This document shows, one piece after another, positions 17,987 through 28,027 of a DNA stretch of 64,000 nucleotides (position 1 is the first letter of the stretch; each line of letters starts with the position of its first letter). Location: NCBI GenBank assembly GCA_017431345.1, contig JAFRLH010000083.1, positions 99,453-163,452 of the forward strand, written 5' to 3'. A model generated the notes under the pieces. It did no database searches, was not told where the DNA came from, and was given only the letters and a program-made list of their open reading frames with translations. This DNA comes from Lachnospiraceae bacterium (GTDB lineage: Bacteria; Bacillota; Clostridia; Lachnospirales; Lachnospiraceae). Position numbers and translations under genes: made by a program.

Positions 17987-18033
17987 AAAAGAATCCCTTT
18001 GGCTAGTCTTTTTCAGGCTAAACCAAAGGGATT
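17987..18033 (-). terminator. Terminator of the adhesin gene
   Basis: AATCCCTTTGG and CCAAAGGGATT form an 11 bp stem with a 20-base loop that itself contains GGCTA-type pairing. TTCTTTT follows on the minus strand. Confidence 0.8.
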
Positions 18034-18098
18034 TTTAACAATTTCTTATCGGCATCTGCCGTATCGCCTGCCGAAACCGTTTCCGGCAAAGAAAGCGG

Positions 18099-21000
18099 TC
18101 ATCGCAGTCCTTTCGCTCTCCTTCTCTGCAGCATTGCAAGCCCGGCTCCTGCGGTCACTGTCAGCAGGAACCCGAAGAGGCTGATCAGCGCAGTACCGTG
18201 GCCGCCGGTGGACGGAAGTTCGACGCCCGGATTGTTCCAGACCCGGATCTGCCAGACGGCGTCAGCCTGTCCTTCCTGCCAATGTCCATCGCCTTTCTGT
18301 GTCACTTCAGCCGGCTGCATTCCCTGCATAGCAGTCACGCCGCTGCTTCCCACAAAGACTTTGATTGCGGAACTTGCAGACATGTATCCGGCAGGAGACT
18401 GTTCCTCCACAAGCCGGTATTCTCCGTCCGGCAGACTGCCGAGCGGCAGGATCCCATCCTCACCAACGGGAGTACCGGGAAGGACCGGCACAGCGTTTTC
18501 AGTCGGGCGTTCTTCACTGTCATCATAGTCTGCCACCCTGTAAAGAGAGAAACTTGCTCCCGTCAGGGCATTATAATTCATATCTGTCTTCCAGACAGAA
18601 ACCATGTGGGTATTGCCATTAATGACAGTAATGGTGTAATCCATTTCCCCGTCTGCTGTTTCTTTCTCTTCCGTTCTCAGCCAGCTTACATAAGCCGCTG
18701 TACGGATCGTTACACCGCCGTCCAGACCGATGGAGAAGCACAGATCTTCCTCCAGTTCTTCGCAGCCGGACGGTGCCTTTGTCTCACAAAGGTAATACGA
18801 TCCCGGAGAGAGGTACTCATTGATCCCCTGTATGACACCGTCATCGCCCGAAACCAGTTGTTCATAACCGGAAATCGGATAATAATCTTTTCGCACGCCG
18901 TTGGATGTTGTGATCTGTTTGTACAGGGCAAATTCCGCACCGCTTAAGGGATGGCCGGACGCGTCCTGTTTGACAGCTTTCAGCACGAACGGCCGGTTCT
19001 TTACAGTCAGGACACCGCTTTCCTGATCAAAGACATAGTCCCTTTCGCTGCTTTCCGGTATCGAATAAGTACCGTTTTCAACGGTGATCGTGATATCAGC
19101 GAACAGGCCATGATGCCGCACAGGTGCTTTTGTTTCCGAGAGCGTATAGGTTCCGTCATCCAGATAGAAGGTCGTCACTAAGCCTTCCGCATCGGACGTA
19201 TACCGTCCAACCAGGGAAGTCCCCTGTTTCAGTTCGAACACAGCGTCCGCCAGGCCGGTCCCGGTCCAATCCGTTTTGACGACCCGCAGGCCGCCCAGAC
19301 GGGTGTTCGTGACTGTATCGGCACGGGTCTTGCCTCCCTGATCAGGAGTCCCCTGACCATAAGAAACTTCGTATGTCAAATCTGACAGTACATTTCCATC
19401 ACTGTCTGTCCCGCCCAGCTGAATAGTATCGCCGGTATCCATTTTCTCGAGTCTCGTGTAAGTTACCGTCCCGTCCGCAGCGACCACCGGGTCTGTCAGT
19501 TTTACTTCATACACCCTGTAATCCGAAAATTCTGCATCCGCTTCAAGGGACGGGAAATAATACGTCGTGTAATTATAAGCATCGACCCTGCGGACAGTGT
19601 CCGGAAGCAGCTCTCCTTTCACATAGACCGCTATATAAGCATAATCGTGCGACCGCATGAAATCCTGATCAGACCATACTTTATTCGCCCGGATTCCCCA
19701 GCCGCGCTGATTGTGTACCTCGATCTGCGGATTGCTGTTGTCACGGATCACCCCGGCGTTCTCGGTGTCGCCCTCATCAACAAGGTAAGACCCCGCCACA
19801 CGCTTATAACCTGTGTAGGTATGCGACACATCGCCTTCTGTTTCCGTCCAGATGCGTTTTCCATATCCGACAGGATTATCATAATCCTCTTCTGTTACCT
19901 TAAACTTCGTACCGACCAGAAGATCCCGGACCTCGATGCTGTAGCCCGCCGGCAGTTTGGAAGCTGCACCGCTGGGTGATGTCCGGAAGGTCACTTTATT
20001 CAGCTGTTCCGGGGTCAGATCTGCAAGGTCCTGTGATCCGATCGATGCAAAGGTCTTCAAAGAGGAATCAAAGTAACAATAGTCTCCAGAAGGATCTTTT
20101 ATGAAATAATCTCCCTGGTTGTAATACGCCAGATCCTCCCCAAGGGACAGACGCATGGTGAACCCTGCGGGGTCATCCTGACCGGACAGCTCCGTTGTTC
20201 CGTCTTCCGCGAACAAACGCTTTTTGATCGTCAGCGTTCTGAGCTGGCCAGGATCCACCTGATTGCCGAAAGTGACTGATTTCCTGTCACTGACAGCTGC
20301 CTTACCGGTTTCATAGCATTTTGTATGCACTGCGCCTTCCGGCTGAACGCCCGCTGCGATCTCATCATTGATCCGCACTTCATTGTAAATGGACGTATCC
20401 ACGCCGCACTCTTTGATATAGTAGGAAAGTGTGTTGTCGGGCGTCATGATCGACGCAGTCTGTCCGGGCTTTAAATAGAAAACGTTATCGTATGTTACGT
20501 TATCGATCTCTGCCGTCTCGGCAAAATCGACTCTGGTCGATGTATTCTGATAATTGACGCGCCATTTGGAGTTCGTTCCGACCTCCTGTCTGAGCAGCTG
20601 ATACTCACCCCCAGGCTCTGTCTGGCAGTAGATCTGGAAAGGGAACCGGACACTGGTGAAGTCCTGCTTGTCTGTACCGATTATTTCCTTTTTGAGCAGT
20701 ACTTCGCCGGGCTCGACCGTTGTCAGGTTAAAGCGCATACGCAGATTCGACGCACCGGCACCTCTTTCCATATAGAAAATACGTACTGTATGGTCCGTAT
20801 AATCCCTGAAAACATAGCATTCATTTCCATCGACCATCTTCTTTTGGAAAATACTGTCCACATAAGCCTGCGCTTCTACATCGGTATGATTGTCTCTGTT
20901 TTTATAGTTATTATAGAACAGGTCTTTCAGCGTCGTAGACTGGCCGTTCACGTTTACTTCGCCTGTGGAATAGTTCACCGATCCCGGAACCGCGCTGTGG

Positions 21001-24000
21001 ATACCGCCCAGGTCGATGACCAGTTCTCCGTCGACATACAGCCAGAAATCGTCGTCGCCCACGAACTCAAAGATAATGTCATGGCCCCAGGCGTCATGAC
21101 CGTTCGGCGGCTGCATGAAATGACCGGTGAGCTCCATGGCAAAGTGATGATCGTCCTTCTCCGTAAAATCATACAGCGGCTCATACTTACGGGGATCGTT
21201 CTCCGAACGCGGATTCCCATAGATATCGGTCAGGTTCTCAGGGTGCTGAGGATGCACCTTATTCGGATCCAGCATGTTATAGGGCATAAACTGTCCGTGC
21301 TGACGGGTATTCGAGCCCCCGTCTACCGTACCAAGTTCCTGATAAACATCAAAATTGTTTCCACTCAGATGCGCGAAGTTTTCCGAACTGTCAAACTGGA
21401 AATAACCGCTGCCGTCATAAATGCTCTGGATAAACAGATGGTTGACTTGCGCTGCGCCTGCATATAGTGTACCGAGCGAGGTCCCCGGTCTTTCCGTTAT
21501 GTCAGGATAGCCTGCCGCATCTCCGGAAATAGCTGAAGAAAGAATTCCCTGCTGCAGCGCTGTACCGGTGCCGCCGTTATTATTGCCTAGAATACCGCTC
21601 ATATACGCCTGGTCAGAACAATCGATCATCTTCATGGTCAGGCCAAGCGCTTCGTGATCTACTGTCTCTACCGGCGTCAGCGTACCTTCCGCCTTCTTCA
21701 TAACGGCAAAATAGAATGTATCGGCCTCTGCCATCGGACAGGATACGATCTTTCCGTTCTCCACTTTGTAGCCGGCATAGTCATAATGAGGATCGTCCCA
21801 TGCCAGGATCGGGGTATAGTAATCCCCATACCTCCTGCCGTTCAGGTTGACCCGGAAGAATTCATCGGAGAGGATCTGCCCTCCATTGATCTGCGGCGCA
21901 ATATATTGTCCTGTATAAGCGTTCTGCAGGGTATAGTAACCGTTTGGCGTTGTCGTGCCCGGGTTGTAATATTCCGTGAAATTCCAGAGCATCTGCTGAT
22001 TATTCTGCGTCCCGATCCAGACAATGGAATCACCGGATTCATAGCAGGGAACCAGATTGCTGTTCTGGTCGACCGCATAAAACTCGTATTTCTTATCGTT
22101 CGGATTCCAGACACGGGTATAAATAAGCACCTGTTTGTCATTGGCCACATTGACACGGTCGGATACACTGACCTTGTATGCGGCATATTCCACGAAATCC
22201 GAGTCTTCGAGGACCGATTTTTCCATCAGGTTATGCCAGCTATTGCCGCTGGAACTCTCAGCATTCGCATTGAAAACTTTGTTGTCACCGGGCAGATATA
22301 CAGCTTTGTTGGCCTGCTCCCCCAGGAGACGCACTTTCCCCGCATTGGCTCCGGTCCCGGGGATTACCCGGATCCGGCAATGCTCATCCGGTGTATCAGC
22401 CAGTGCAAGTTTGTTTCCCGTAATCCGAAGATACTTCCCCTCAGATTGCAGATAGTAAATATCCTTCTCCACCTTCTCGAACGTCCACATGGCAATATCG
22501 CTGTCCTTGGCCACATAGAGGAGGTGGTTCGGATCCATGGGATCTGTGCGGATCAATGCCTGTTTGACATCCAGACCGTTTCCTTTTTCTTCCGCCAGCA
22601 TGCCATAAGCAGCCGTATCGCTTTTCCGGTTCATGATCCCATAGGTCATACCGTCCAGACCATAGGGATTCGCAGGGGCAATCTCTGAAAATGTAAACGT
22701 GAACTTACAGTTGCCGGCATTCGAGTTTTGCGAATATAACCTTATGCCTGATCCGCTTCCCGAGTGCTGTATCCAGTTATCCTGTCCATCCAGCCGAATA
22801 TAAAACTTCCCACTGCTCTGCGTGACCTGAAAAACATCCCCGGTATCGGACAACTTCATTTTTCTGTTCTGCGCATCAGAGGGATCCCGGGCAAGATACT
22901 GCCTGGAGGAACTGCTTCCCGTATAAATGCGGAACCTGTCCGTTGTCCCTTCGACCGGTTCAAAGAACCAGACAGCCGCCTGGCTGCGATCAGTCGTTTC
23001 AGCAAATGCTCCATTTCCGTTCAGAACAGACTGCATATAATAATTATCGGTCGCTGATCCCTGCGTTACAGACAGCCAGAACCCGCCTTCTCCGCGGGCA
23101 CTTGTCAGATCATACAGGGAGGAAGCCGTATCCTCAAAGTTGACCGGCTCCTCTGCATCCACTACTGCGTACACACTGAAAGAAGCGGCGGAGAAGGAGG
23201 CGGAGAACCCGTCCTTTTCAGCCTGCACTGTATTTTCAATTACTTCGCCGCTTACTGTTCCATCCGCGAAATGGACCACCTGTGTATTTGCCGGCACTTC
23301 CTCCCGGGCCGCCTGATCAGACAGTTCGATCTTCACATCCACCGCTGTCCCATCTTTGGGCTGATACTTTACGTCCGGGTCATCTTTATCCACGATCTTA
23401 ATATCGAACAGCCGGATATACCCGGCGCTTCCCTTTTCCGCACCAAGCGCATTTACCGCAGCTGCCGCATAGGCATCATAAGCAGAGGAGCTTTCCGTGA
23501 TCTCCTCCACATACAGTTCCGCATTCTCCGGGATCCCGGTCTCCGGTCCGCAGGATACGGATATTTTGTAATTCTGTCCATCGCTGGCCAGGACAGTCTT
23601 TTCGATCGTTGTGGCGATGATTCCGTATACGGAAAACCCTTCCGCTTCAAAGTTGACTTCATCCCCTGCCATTTCCGCATCGATCCTTTCCGGATCGCCG
23701 CTGAAATGGACCACCTGCGCCGCCTCTTCCGCGTCTGCGCCGATGCGGTCCTGCAGATCGTCGAGAACGATCCGGACATCCACAGCCTCCTCCGGCTGGA
23801 TCTCCCGTCCGGACGCATCCGTAATAGTAATATCAAAAAATCTGGCATAAGAGACCGTGCCTTCTTCCGGTTCCAGCTGCTTTTCGGTATCGGAAATATA
23901 TTCCTTATAATCTGCCGAGCCCTGTCTGATCTCCCGTACTTCCAGTTCTGCGTCTTCCGGAATGCCTGCTTCACTGCCGCAGATTACCGTGATCTGATAT

Positions 24001-24752
24001 CCGTTTCCTTCCGCTCTGAGCGCTCTTTCAGCAGCCGTCTGAGAATCCTCTGTGGAATCTGCAGTATCCTGTACGGGAATGCTTTCTTCCGCAGTTTCCC
24101 CGGCAGCAGTTTCCCCGGCAGCAGTTTCCCCGGCAGCGGCTTTTTTCTCAACGGTCTCGTTTTCAACAGTTCCGGGAGTTTCCTTTTCCGTACTGTCCCC
24201 GGGAAGGAGTCCTTCTTCGGCGGCGGGCAGGGTCCCGGCCGCAGTCTCTTCTTTTCCTTCCGTTTCGGCAGCCTCTGTCTCTGACTGCACTTCTTTTTCC
24301 GTTTCCGGTTCCGCGAAACATTCCGAAGAATGGATATGTTCTTCCTTTCCGCAGGTCAGTTCGGTTTCCGTTTCGAAGCAGGATTCATCATGGGTATGTC
24401 CTTCGGTCTCCTGTTTCCCGCAGATCAGGATCCGCTCTGTCTCATAACATTCGTCTGTATGAACATGTCCGTCCTCTTCCTTCTGTTCACACACCAGGAC
24501 CTTCTCTTCTTTATAGCAGGCATCCGAATGCGCATGGCCTTCGGTCTCATCCAGTCCGCAGACACATACTGTAGTTGTTGTATAACAATCGTCCGTATGC
24601 TCGTGCTCTTCGATTCCGCATACGGTCTTCTTCTCCATCGTGATTGCCGGGAGGATCAGGGAATAAGTCGTGATGAACACGACAACAACGGCTGTCGTGA
24701 AGAACAACCGTCTGACCTGAAGTATTCTGTTCAGTACATGAAACAATCTCAT
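18099..24752 (-). CDS. Giant LPXTG surface protein with Cys/His repeats, fibro-slime and SpaA-type domains
   Basis: Probable wall-anchored adhesin or pilin-like protein, 2217 residues. A hydrophobic export signal (about 16-37) is followed by five units of the form C-x(4-8)-H-x-H-x3-C at residues 45-145. An acidic linker contains AGETA repeats. Two tandem related modules of about 130 residues follow (each with CGxExGIPExAEL and a closing FSVYxI/V motif). The middle carries ricin-like segments (QYLARDPSDAQNRKMKL) and a fibro-slime/PA14-like domain (VGDDDFWLYVDGELVIDLGG). The last third has at least three SpaA/Cna-B-type domains with isopeptide-type motifs (LTGASFSLYRV). It ends with LPSTG, a hydrophobic span and RRRAKGLR, a sortase signal. 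No sortase gene is in the window. Confidence 0.9.
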   Translation of the reverse strand: MRLFHVLNRILQVRRLFFTTAVVVVFITTYSLILPAITMEKKTVCGIEEHEHTDDCYTTTTVCVCGLDETEGHAHSDACYKEEKVLVCEQKEEDGHVHTDECYETERILICGKQETEGHTHDESCFETETELTCGKEEHIHSSECFAEPETEKEVQSETEAAETEGKEETAAGTLPAAEEGLLPGDSTEKETPGTVENETVEKKAAAGETAAGETAAGETAEESIPVQDTADSTEDSQTAAERALRAEGNGYQITVICGSEAGIPEDAELEVREIRQGSADYKEYISDTEKQLEPEEGTVSYARFFDITITDASGREIQPEEAVDVRIVLDDLQDRIGADAEEAAQVVHFSGDPERIDAEMAGDEVNFEAEGFSVYGIIATTIEKTVLASDGQNYKISVSCGPETGIPENAELYVEEITESSSAYDAYAAAAVNALGAEKGSAGYIRLFDIKIVDKDDPDVKYQPKDGTAVDVKIELSDQAAREEVPANTQVVHFADGTVSGEVIENTVQAEKDGFSASFSAASFSVYAVVDAEEPVNFEDTASSLYDLTSARGEGGFWLSVTQGSATDNYYMQSVLNGNGAFAETTDRSQAAVWFFEPVEGTTDRFRIYTGSSSSRQYLARDPSDAQNRKMKLSDTGDVFQVTQSSGKFYIRLDGQDNWIQHSGSGSGIRLYSQNSNAGNCKFTFTFSEIAPANPYGLDGMTYGIMNRKSDTAAYGMLAEEKGNGLDVKQALIRTDPMDPNHLLYVAKDSDIAMWTFEKVEKDIYYLQSEGKYLRITGNKLALADTPDEHCRIRVIPGTGANAGKVRLLGEQANKAVYLPGDNKVFNANAESSSGNSWHNLMEKSVLEDSDFVEYAAYKVSVSDRVNVANDKQVLIYTRVWNPNDKKYEFYAVDQNSNLVPCYESGDSIVWIGTQNNQQMLWNFTEYYNPGTTTPNGYYTLQNAYTGQYIAPQINGGQILSDEFFRVNLNGRRYGDYYTPILAWDDPHYDYAGYKVENGKIVSCPMAEADTFYFAVMKKAEGTLTPVETVDHEALGLTMKMIDCSDQAYMSGILGNNNGGTGTALQQGILSSAISGDAAGYPDITERPGTSLGTLYAGAAQVNHLFIQSIYDGSGYFQFDSSENFAHLSGNNFDVYQELGTVDGGSNTRQHGQFMPYNMLDPNKVHPQHPENLTDIYGNPRSENDPRKYEPLYDFTEKDDHHFAMELTGHFMQPPNGHDAWGHDIIFEFVGDDDFWLYVDGELVIDLGGIHSAVPGSVNYSTGEVNVNGQSTTLKDLFYNNYKNRDNHTDVEAQAYVDSIFQKKMVDGNECYVFRDYTDHTVRIFYMERGAGASNLRMRFNLTTVEPGEVLLKKEIIGTDKQDFTSVRFPFQIYCQTEPGGEYQLLRQEVGTNSKWRVNYQNTSTRVDFAETAEIDNVTYDNVFYLKPGQTASIMTPDNTLSYYIKECGVDTSIYNEVRINDEIAAGVQPEGAVHTKCYETGKAAVSDRKSVTFGNQVDPGQLRTLTIKKRLFAEDGTTELSGQDDPAGFTMRLSLGEDLAYYNQGDYFIKDPSGDYCYFDSSLKTFASIGSQDLADLTPEQLNKVTFRTSPSGAASKLPAGYSIEVRDLLVGTKFKVTEEDYDNPVGYGKRIWTETEGDVSHTYTGYKRVAGSYLVDEGDTENAGVIRDNSNPQIEVHNQRGWGIRANKVWSDQDFMRSHDYAYIAVYVKGELLPDTVRRVDAYNYTTYYFPSLEADAEFSDYRVYEVKLTDPVVAADGTVTYTRLEKMDTGDTIQLGGTDSDGNVLSDLTYEVSYGQGTPDQGGKTRADTVTNTRLGGLRVVKTDWTGTGLADAVFELKQGTSLVGRYTSDAEGLVTTFYLDDGTYTLSETKAPVRHHGLFADITITVENGTYSIPESSERDYVFDQESGVLTVKNRPFVLKAVKQDASGHPLSGAEFALYKQITTSNGVRKDYYPISGYEQLVSGDDGVIQGINEYLSPGSYYLCETKAPSGCEELEEDLCFSIGLDGGVTIRTAAYVSWLRTEEKETADGEMDYTITVINGNTHMVSVWKTDMNYNALTGASFSLYRVADYDDSEERPTENAVPVLPGTPVGEDGILPLGSLPDGEYRLVEEQSPAGYMSASSAIKVFVGSSGVTAMQGMQPAEVTQKGDGHWQEGQADAVWQIRVWNNPGVELPSTGGHGTALISLFGFLLTVTAGAGLAMLQRRRAKGLR
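24091..24135 (-). repeat. Three 15-base tandem repeats in the adhesin linker
   Basis: GCAGTTTCCCCGGCA occurs at 24091, 24106 and 24121 without mismatch and encodes three in-frame AGETA units. Length variation by slippage would change only the linker. Confidence 0.95.
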
Positions 24753-24850
24753 GAGAACCGGCCTTTCGTGCTGATCGGAAAAGATCTGCTGCCCGGCGGA
24801 TCTTCCGCATTCGAAGTTCCGTCTTTATTAATAGTCTAATCCATCATTTT

Positions 24851-24879
24851 AATATATTATACAAAATTATTATTTTCAA
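24851..24879 (-). promoter_or_regulatory. Promoter of the adhesin gene
   Basis: On the minus strand TTGAAA (24879-24874), 17 bases, TATATT (24856-24851). An overlapping TATAAT at 12 bases is too close. The leader would be about 90 bases. Confidence 0.6.
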
Positions 24880-24911
24880 CTTTTAGAATAATGATTTCTT
24901 CACAGTATAAG

Positions 24912-24959
24912 AAAAAAGCCTTCCTCATGATGGGTTCATCCCGTCATGAGAAAGGCTTT
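24912..24959 (-). terminator. Terminator of the moaC-moaA-mogA operon
   Basis: On the minus strand AAAGCCTTTCTCATGACGGG, a short loop, its near-perfect complement ending in GGCTTT, then TTTTTT. Confidence 0.93.
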
Positions 24960-24974
24960 CTGTATTTTCGTCTG

Positions 24975-25481
24975 TTACCGCGCACAGTTCGATGTCATGG
25001 AAAGAAGGATCTCCAGCCCATGTCCGAGCGCCGGCAGGATGTATTCGAGGCTTTCCTTTACCGCCTTCGGGCTTCCGGGCATATTGATGATCAGGGTCCT
25101 TCTGCGGATCCCTGACTCCGCCCTGGAGAGCATCGCCCGGTTCGTGATCGTCATGCTGTAAGCGCGCATGGCTTCGGGTATGCCGGGAACCATTCTGTCA
25201 CAGATTTCCTTCGTCACTTCCGGCATGATATCCTTGGGGGAAAAGCCTGTGCCTCCGGTAGTCAGGATGAGATCTGCCGTTCCTTCGTCGCAGATCTTCA
25301 TCATGGATGCCCTCAGCATTGCGAAATCATCCGGCAGAATGATTTTCTGAACGACTTCGTATCCTCCGTCTTCAAGCAGGATCTCCTCTATGGCCGGTCC
25401 GCTCACATCTTCCCTTTCGCCTTTGTATCCGCTGTCGCTGGAGGTAATGACCGCCACTCTGAATTTTCTTTTTTCTTCCAT
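24975..25481 (-). CDS. mogA: MogA/MoaB-type molybdopterin adenylyltransferase
   Basis: Adenylates molybdopterin ahead of metal insertion in molybdenum cofactor synthesis. I use the start MEEKRKFRVAVITSSD (168 residues), since GGAG lies 9 bases upstream and the upstream GTG adds residues outside the family. Typical motifs are AVITSSDSGYKGEREDVSGP, the MPT-binding LTTGGTGFSPKD and the late NMPGSPKAV. It is last in the operon MocA-ModE fusion, moaC, moaA, mogA, and a strong terminator follows. MogA and MoaB are hard to separate by sequence. Confidence 0.92.
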   Translation of the reverse strand: MEEKRKFRVAVITSSDSGYKGEREDVSGPAIEEILLEDGGYEVVQKIILPDDFAMLRASMMKICDEGTADLILTTGGTGFSPKDIMPEVTKEICDRMVPGIPEAMRAYSMTITNRAMLSRAESGIRRRTLIINMPGSPKAVKESLEYILPALGHGLEILLSMTSNCAR

Positions 25482-25523
25482 CTTCTGTATCTCCGCTCTA
25501 TTTATTGTTCTGTCCACTGATTT

Positions 25524-26498
25524 TTAACCGCCGATCTGTGACATGATGCGGTGCTCTGCACCGGCAGCATCCACATTGTCAAAATGATGTCCTTCCGGTT
25601 TTTTTAGGATCGCTTTTTTGATCGCCTCCGCAAGATCTTCATCCGATCCCGCAGCGAGCACCGGCCTGAGATCCTCTCCGGTCTCGAACTGCAGACAGCT
25701 CTTCAGGAACCCGTCTGCCGTCAGTCTTACGCGGTTGCAGCCGCTGCAGAATTTATGGCTGACCGCGGAAATGAAGCCGATCCTGCCGGCATAACCCTCC
25801 GCCCTGTAATAATGCGCCGGACCGTTCCCCAGCTGCTCGTCTACAGGCACAAGCTTTCCCGTAAACGGTTCCAGCCGCGAGATAAGCTGCTCCTCTGAGA
25901 GGAAACCGCAGTCTTTCCCGAGACCGATCGGCATCATTTCAATAAACCGGACATGAACGGGATGGTCTTTTGCATAGGCTGCGACAGCCGCAAGATCCTC
26001 CGGATCCTGATCCTCCATCGGAACACAGTTGATCTTCAGCGGCAGCCTGCCGTCTTCGATGACCGCCTGTATCGATTTTTTTACATTCTCCAATTCATCG
26101 CGCCGTGTGAGCATTCTGAACCGTTCCCGGTCAAGCGTATCCAGGCTGACCGTGACTGCATCCAGGCCGGCGTCGATCAGCGCCGGAAGCTTGTCCGCAA
26201 GCAGAACGCCGTTCGTTGTCATAGTGATCTGTTCGATCTCCGGGATCGCTTTCAGCGAACGGATCAGCAGTTCCACCCTGCGCCGCACAAGCGGTTCCCC
26301 GCCCGTGATCTTGATCTTCCGGATCCCCAGAAGGGCCGCCTGTCGGCAGATCCGCTCTATATCCGCAAAACGGAGGATCTCCTCATGGCATTTCGGCGGA
26401 ATGCCTTCTTCCGGCATGCAGTATACGCACCGGAGATCGCATCTGTCCGTAACGGAAACGCGCAGATAATCTATAGTACGCCCGATCCTGTCCTTCAT
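25524..26498 (-). CDS. moaA: GTP 3',8-cyclase
   Basis: Radical-SAM enzyme for the first step of molybdopterin synthesis, converting GTP to 3',8-cH2GTP with MoaC acting next. The 324 residues have the N-terminal cluster motif [15 protein letters not shown] (Cys 20, 24, 27) and the SAM motif [10 protein letters not shown]. The C-terminal cluster is in [14 protein letters not shown] and CLQFETG. The C-terminal GG needed for activity is present (SQIGG). The start overlaps the end of moaC by 4 bases. Confidence 0.97.
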   Translation of the reverse strand: MKDRIGRTIDYLRVSVTDRCDLRCVYCMPEEGIPPKCHEEILRFADIERICRQAALLGIRKIKITGGEPLVRRRVELLIRSLKAIPEIEQITMTTNGVLLADKLPALIDAGLDAVTVSLDTLDRERFRMLTRRDELENVKKSIQAVIEDGRLPLKINCVPMEDQDPEDLAAVAAYAKDHPVHVRFIEMMPIGLGKDCGFLSEEQLISRLEPFTGKLVPVDEQLGNGPAHYYRAEGYAGRIGFISAVSHKFCSGCNRVRLTADGFLKSCLQFETGEDLRPVLAAGSDEDLAEAIKKAILKKPEGHHFDNVDAAGAEHRIMSQIGG

Positions 26499-26974
26499 CT
26501 CATGAAATCCCCGCTTTTTCCGCCGTGTTTTTCATCAAGATGAACGGCATTGATCTCCATCCGTTTATCCACCGCCTTCAGCATATCATAGACGGTAAGC
26601 AGGGCTACGGAAACGCCTGTAAGCGCTTCCATTTCCACCCCGGTCTTATCTTCCGTCTTTACCGTACAGACCGCAGAGACCGTTCTGCTCTCCGGATGCA
26701 GCGCAAAATCGATCCCGATCTTCCGGATGGGAAGGGGATGGCAGAGCGGGATCAGTTCCGAAGTCTTCTTGACCGCCATGATCCCTGCTACCCGGGCGAC
26801 GCCCAGAACGTCGCCTTTTTTGGCGGTACCTTTTACAACCGCTTCAAAAGCTGCTTCATTCATGCTGATGCTGCCGGATGCTGCCGCAATCCGTTCCGTA
26901 ATGTTCTTTCCGGAAACATCCACCATGACGGCATTGCCGGAATCATCAAAATGGGTCAGTTCGTTATAAGCCAT
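26495..26974 (-). CDS. moaC: Cyclic pyranopterin monophosphate synthase
   Basis: Converts the MoaA product to cyclic pyranopterin monophosphate. The length of 159 residues is normal. It begins [18 protein letters not shown], has [11 protein letters not shown] in the middle and the conserved [12 protein letters not shown], followed by YDMLKAVDK. The end reads [13 protein letters not shown], as usual in the family. It lies 14 bases after the MocA-ModE fusion and overlaps moaA, so the unit is tightly coupled. Confidence 0.97.
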   Translation of the reverse strand: MAYNELTHFDDSGNAVMVDVSGKNITERIAAASGSISMNEAAFEAVVKGTAKKGDVLGVARVAGIMAVKKTSELIPLCHPLPIRKIGIDFALHPESRTVSAVCTVKTEDKTGVEMEALTGVSVALLTVYDMLKAVDKRMEINAVHLDEKHGGKSGDFMR

Positions 26975-26988
26975 TGCTGCAGGACCTC

Positions 26989-27927
26989 TTAATATCTGTC
27001 AGCGAAATGTATATGGTAAAATGCATCCGCTGTACGTTTTATATCTTCTTCAAAAGCAAGATATTTTTCCAGGAAATCTCTTCCTTCTTCCGTCAGAATA
27101 CTGTTGCCGCCGTCCGCGCCGCCCGTCTTTCTCTGCAGGAACGGGAACCCCAGCGAATCCTCCACCGCTTTGACCATCTTCCAGCCTTTGCTGTAAGACA
27201 TGTTCATTGTTTTGCACGCGGAGAGCAGCGATCCCTCTTCGTCCACATGTTTCAGGAGCTCTGCGGCTCCCGGACCGAAGAACACATCGTCCTTTGAAAG
27301 CGTGATCCTGATATCATAGGAAAGATCAGAAGCGGCGATCGATTCCTGTTCATAGGCCAGCGCCTGTCCGTACCCGCTGTGATCATCCACTTCAAGCAGT
27401 ACGCCCGGGTCCTGCACTTCCACGGCAGTGACCGTAATACCGGGTTCCTCCATGATCCCCCGGAGGCCATTGTCTCCTTCATAATCCAGTATCCGCGGGA
27501 TCACGGAACCTGCGATCCGGATGGGGTGTCCCTGCCGTCCGTCGTGGACCGGGACCGTAAAATCGCCTTTTCCCTGCATAACTGCAGACAGTGTTGCCGC
27601 TGAGAACATCGGCGCGTCGACCGGCAGGAAGAGGATCTGGCTGCATTTTCCGGCAAGCCACGAAAGCCCCAGCTTTACCGAATCGAACATCTGGGAGGAT
27701 TCATAAGCTTCATTTCTGATGCAGACCACACCGCGGTGCGAAAGATGCCGCTCCAGCTGTTCTCCTTCGTAACCGGTCACGACAACAATAGGGGACGTAC
27801 CCGCCTTTCTGAGCGTGTCGATCTCCTTCTGGATCAGCGTATTCCCGGTCAATTTCAGCATCGGGCGGAACTCATCCATCCCGTCCGTTTTTCCTGCTGC
27901 CGCTATAAGCGCTCCCGTAGTGTTCAT
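26989..27927 (-). CDS. MocA/MobA-like nucleotidyltransferase fused to a ModE-type winged helix
   Basis: Two-domain protein of 312 residues. The first 190 residues are a MobA/MocA-like nucleotidyltransferase: [20 protein letters not shown] in place of the usual LAAGxSxRMG-K loop, [12 protein letters not shown], and the metal-binding [11 protein letters not shown]; such enzymes attach CMP or GMP to molybdopterin. Residues about 205-312 match the N-terminal DNA-binding domain of ModE ([33 protein letters not shown] and [14 protein letters not shown]). No molybdate-binding MOP domains follow. The nucleotide-binding loop departs from consensus (no clear SxRM), so activity is uncertain. As first gene of the moa operon it could both modify the cofactor and sense molybdenum supply. 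Confidence 0.88.
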   Translation of the reverse strand: MNTTGALIAAAGKTDGMDEFRPMLKLTGNTLIQKEIDTLRKAGTSPIVVVTGYEGEQLERHLSHRGVVCIRNEAYESSQMFDSVKLGLSWLAGKCSQILFLPVDAPMFSAATLSAVMQGKGDFTVPVHDGRQGHPIRIAGSVIPRILDYEGDNGLRGIMEEPGITVTAVEVQDPGVLLEVDDHSGYGQALAYEQESIAASDLSYDIRITLSKDDVFFGPGAAELLKHVDEEGSLLSACKTMNMSYSKGWKMVKAVEDSLGFPFLQRKTGGADGGNSILTEEGRDFLEKYLAFEEDIKRTADAFYHIHFADRY

Positions 27928-27948
27928 ATTCTTCCCTCCCGGGAAAAT

Positions 27949-27976
27949 ATTGTATCATTCCCTGATAAGATGTCAA
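27949..27976 (-). promoter_or_regulatory. Promoter of the MocA-ModE/moaC/moaA/mogA operon
   Basis: On the minus strand TTGACA (27976-27971), 16 bases, TACAAT (27954-27949). GGGAGGG then precedes the ATG. Confidence 0.87.
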
Positions 27977-28027
27977 TCTGTGTCTTCAGCCCGCCCCTGT
28001 CTGTAATACAGCCTTCCGCAAGCCGTC

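Noticed and set aside
18099-24752. Complete pilus operon
   Set aside because: Only one LPXTG protein is present and there is no sortase in the window, so a pilus cannot be claimed.
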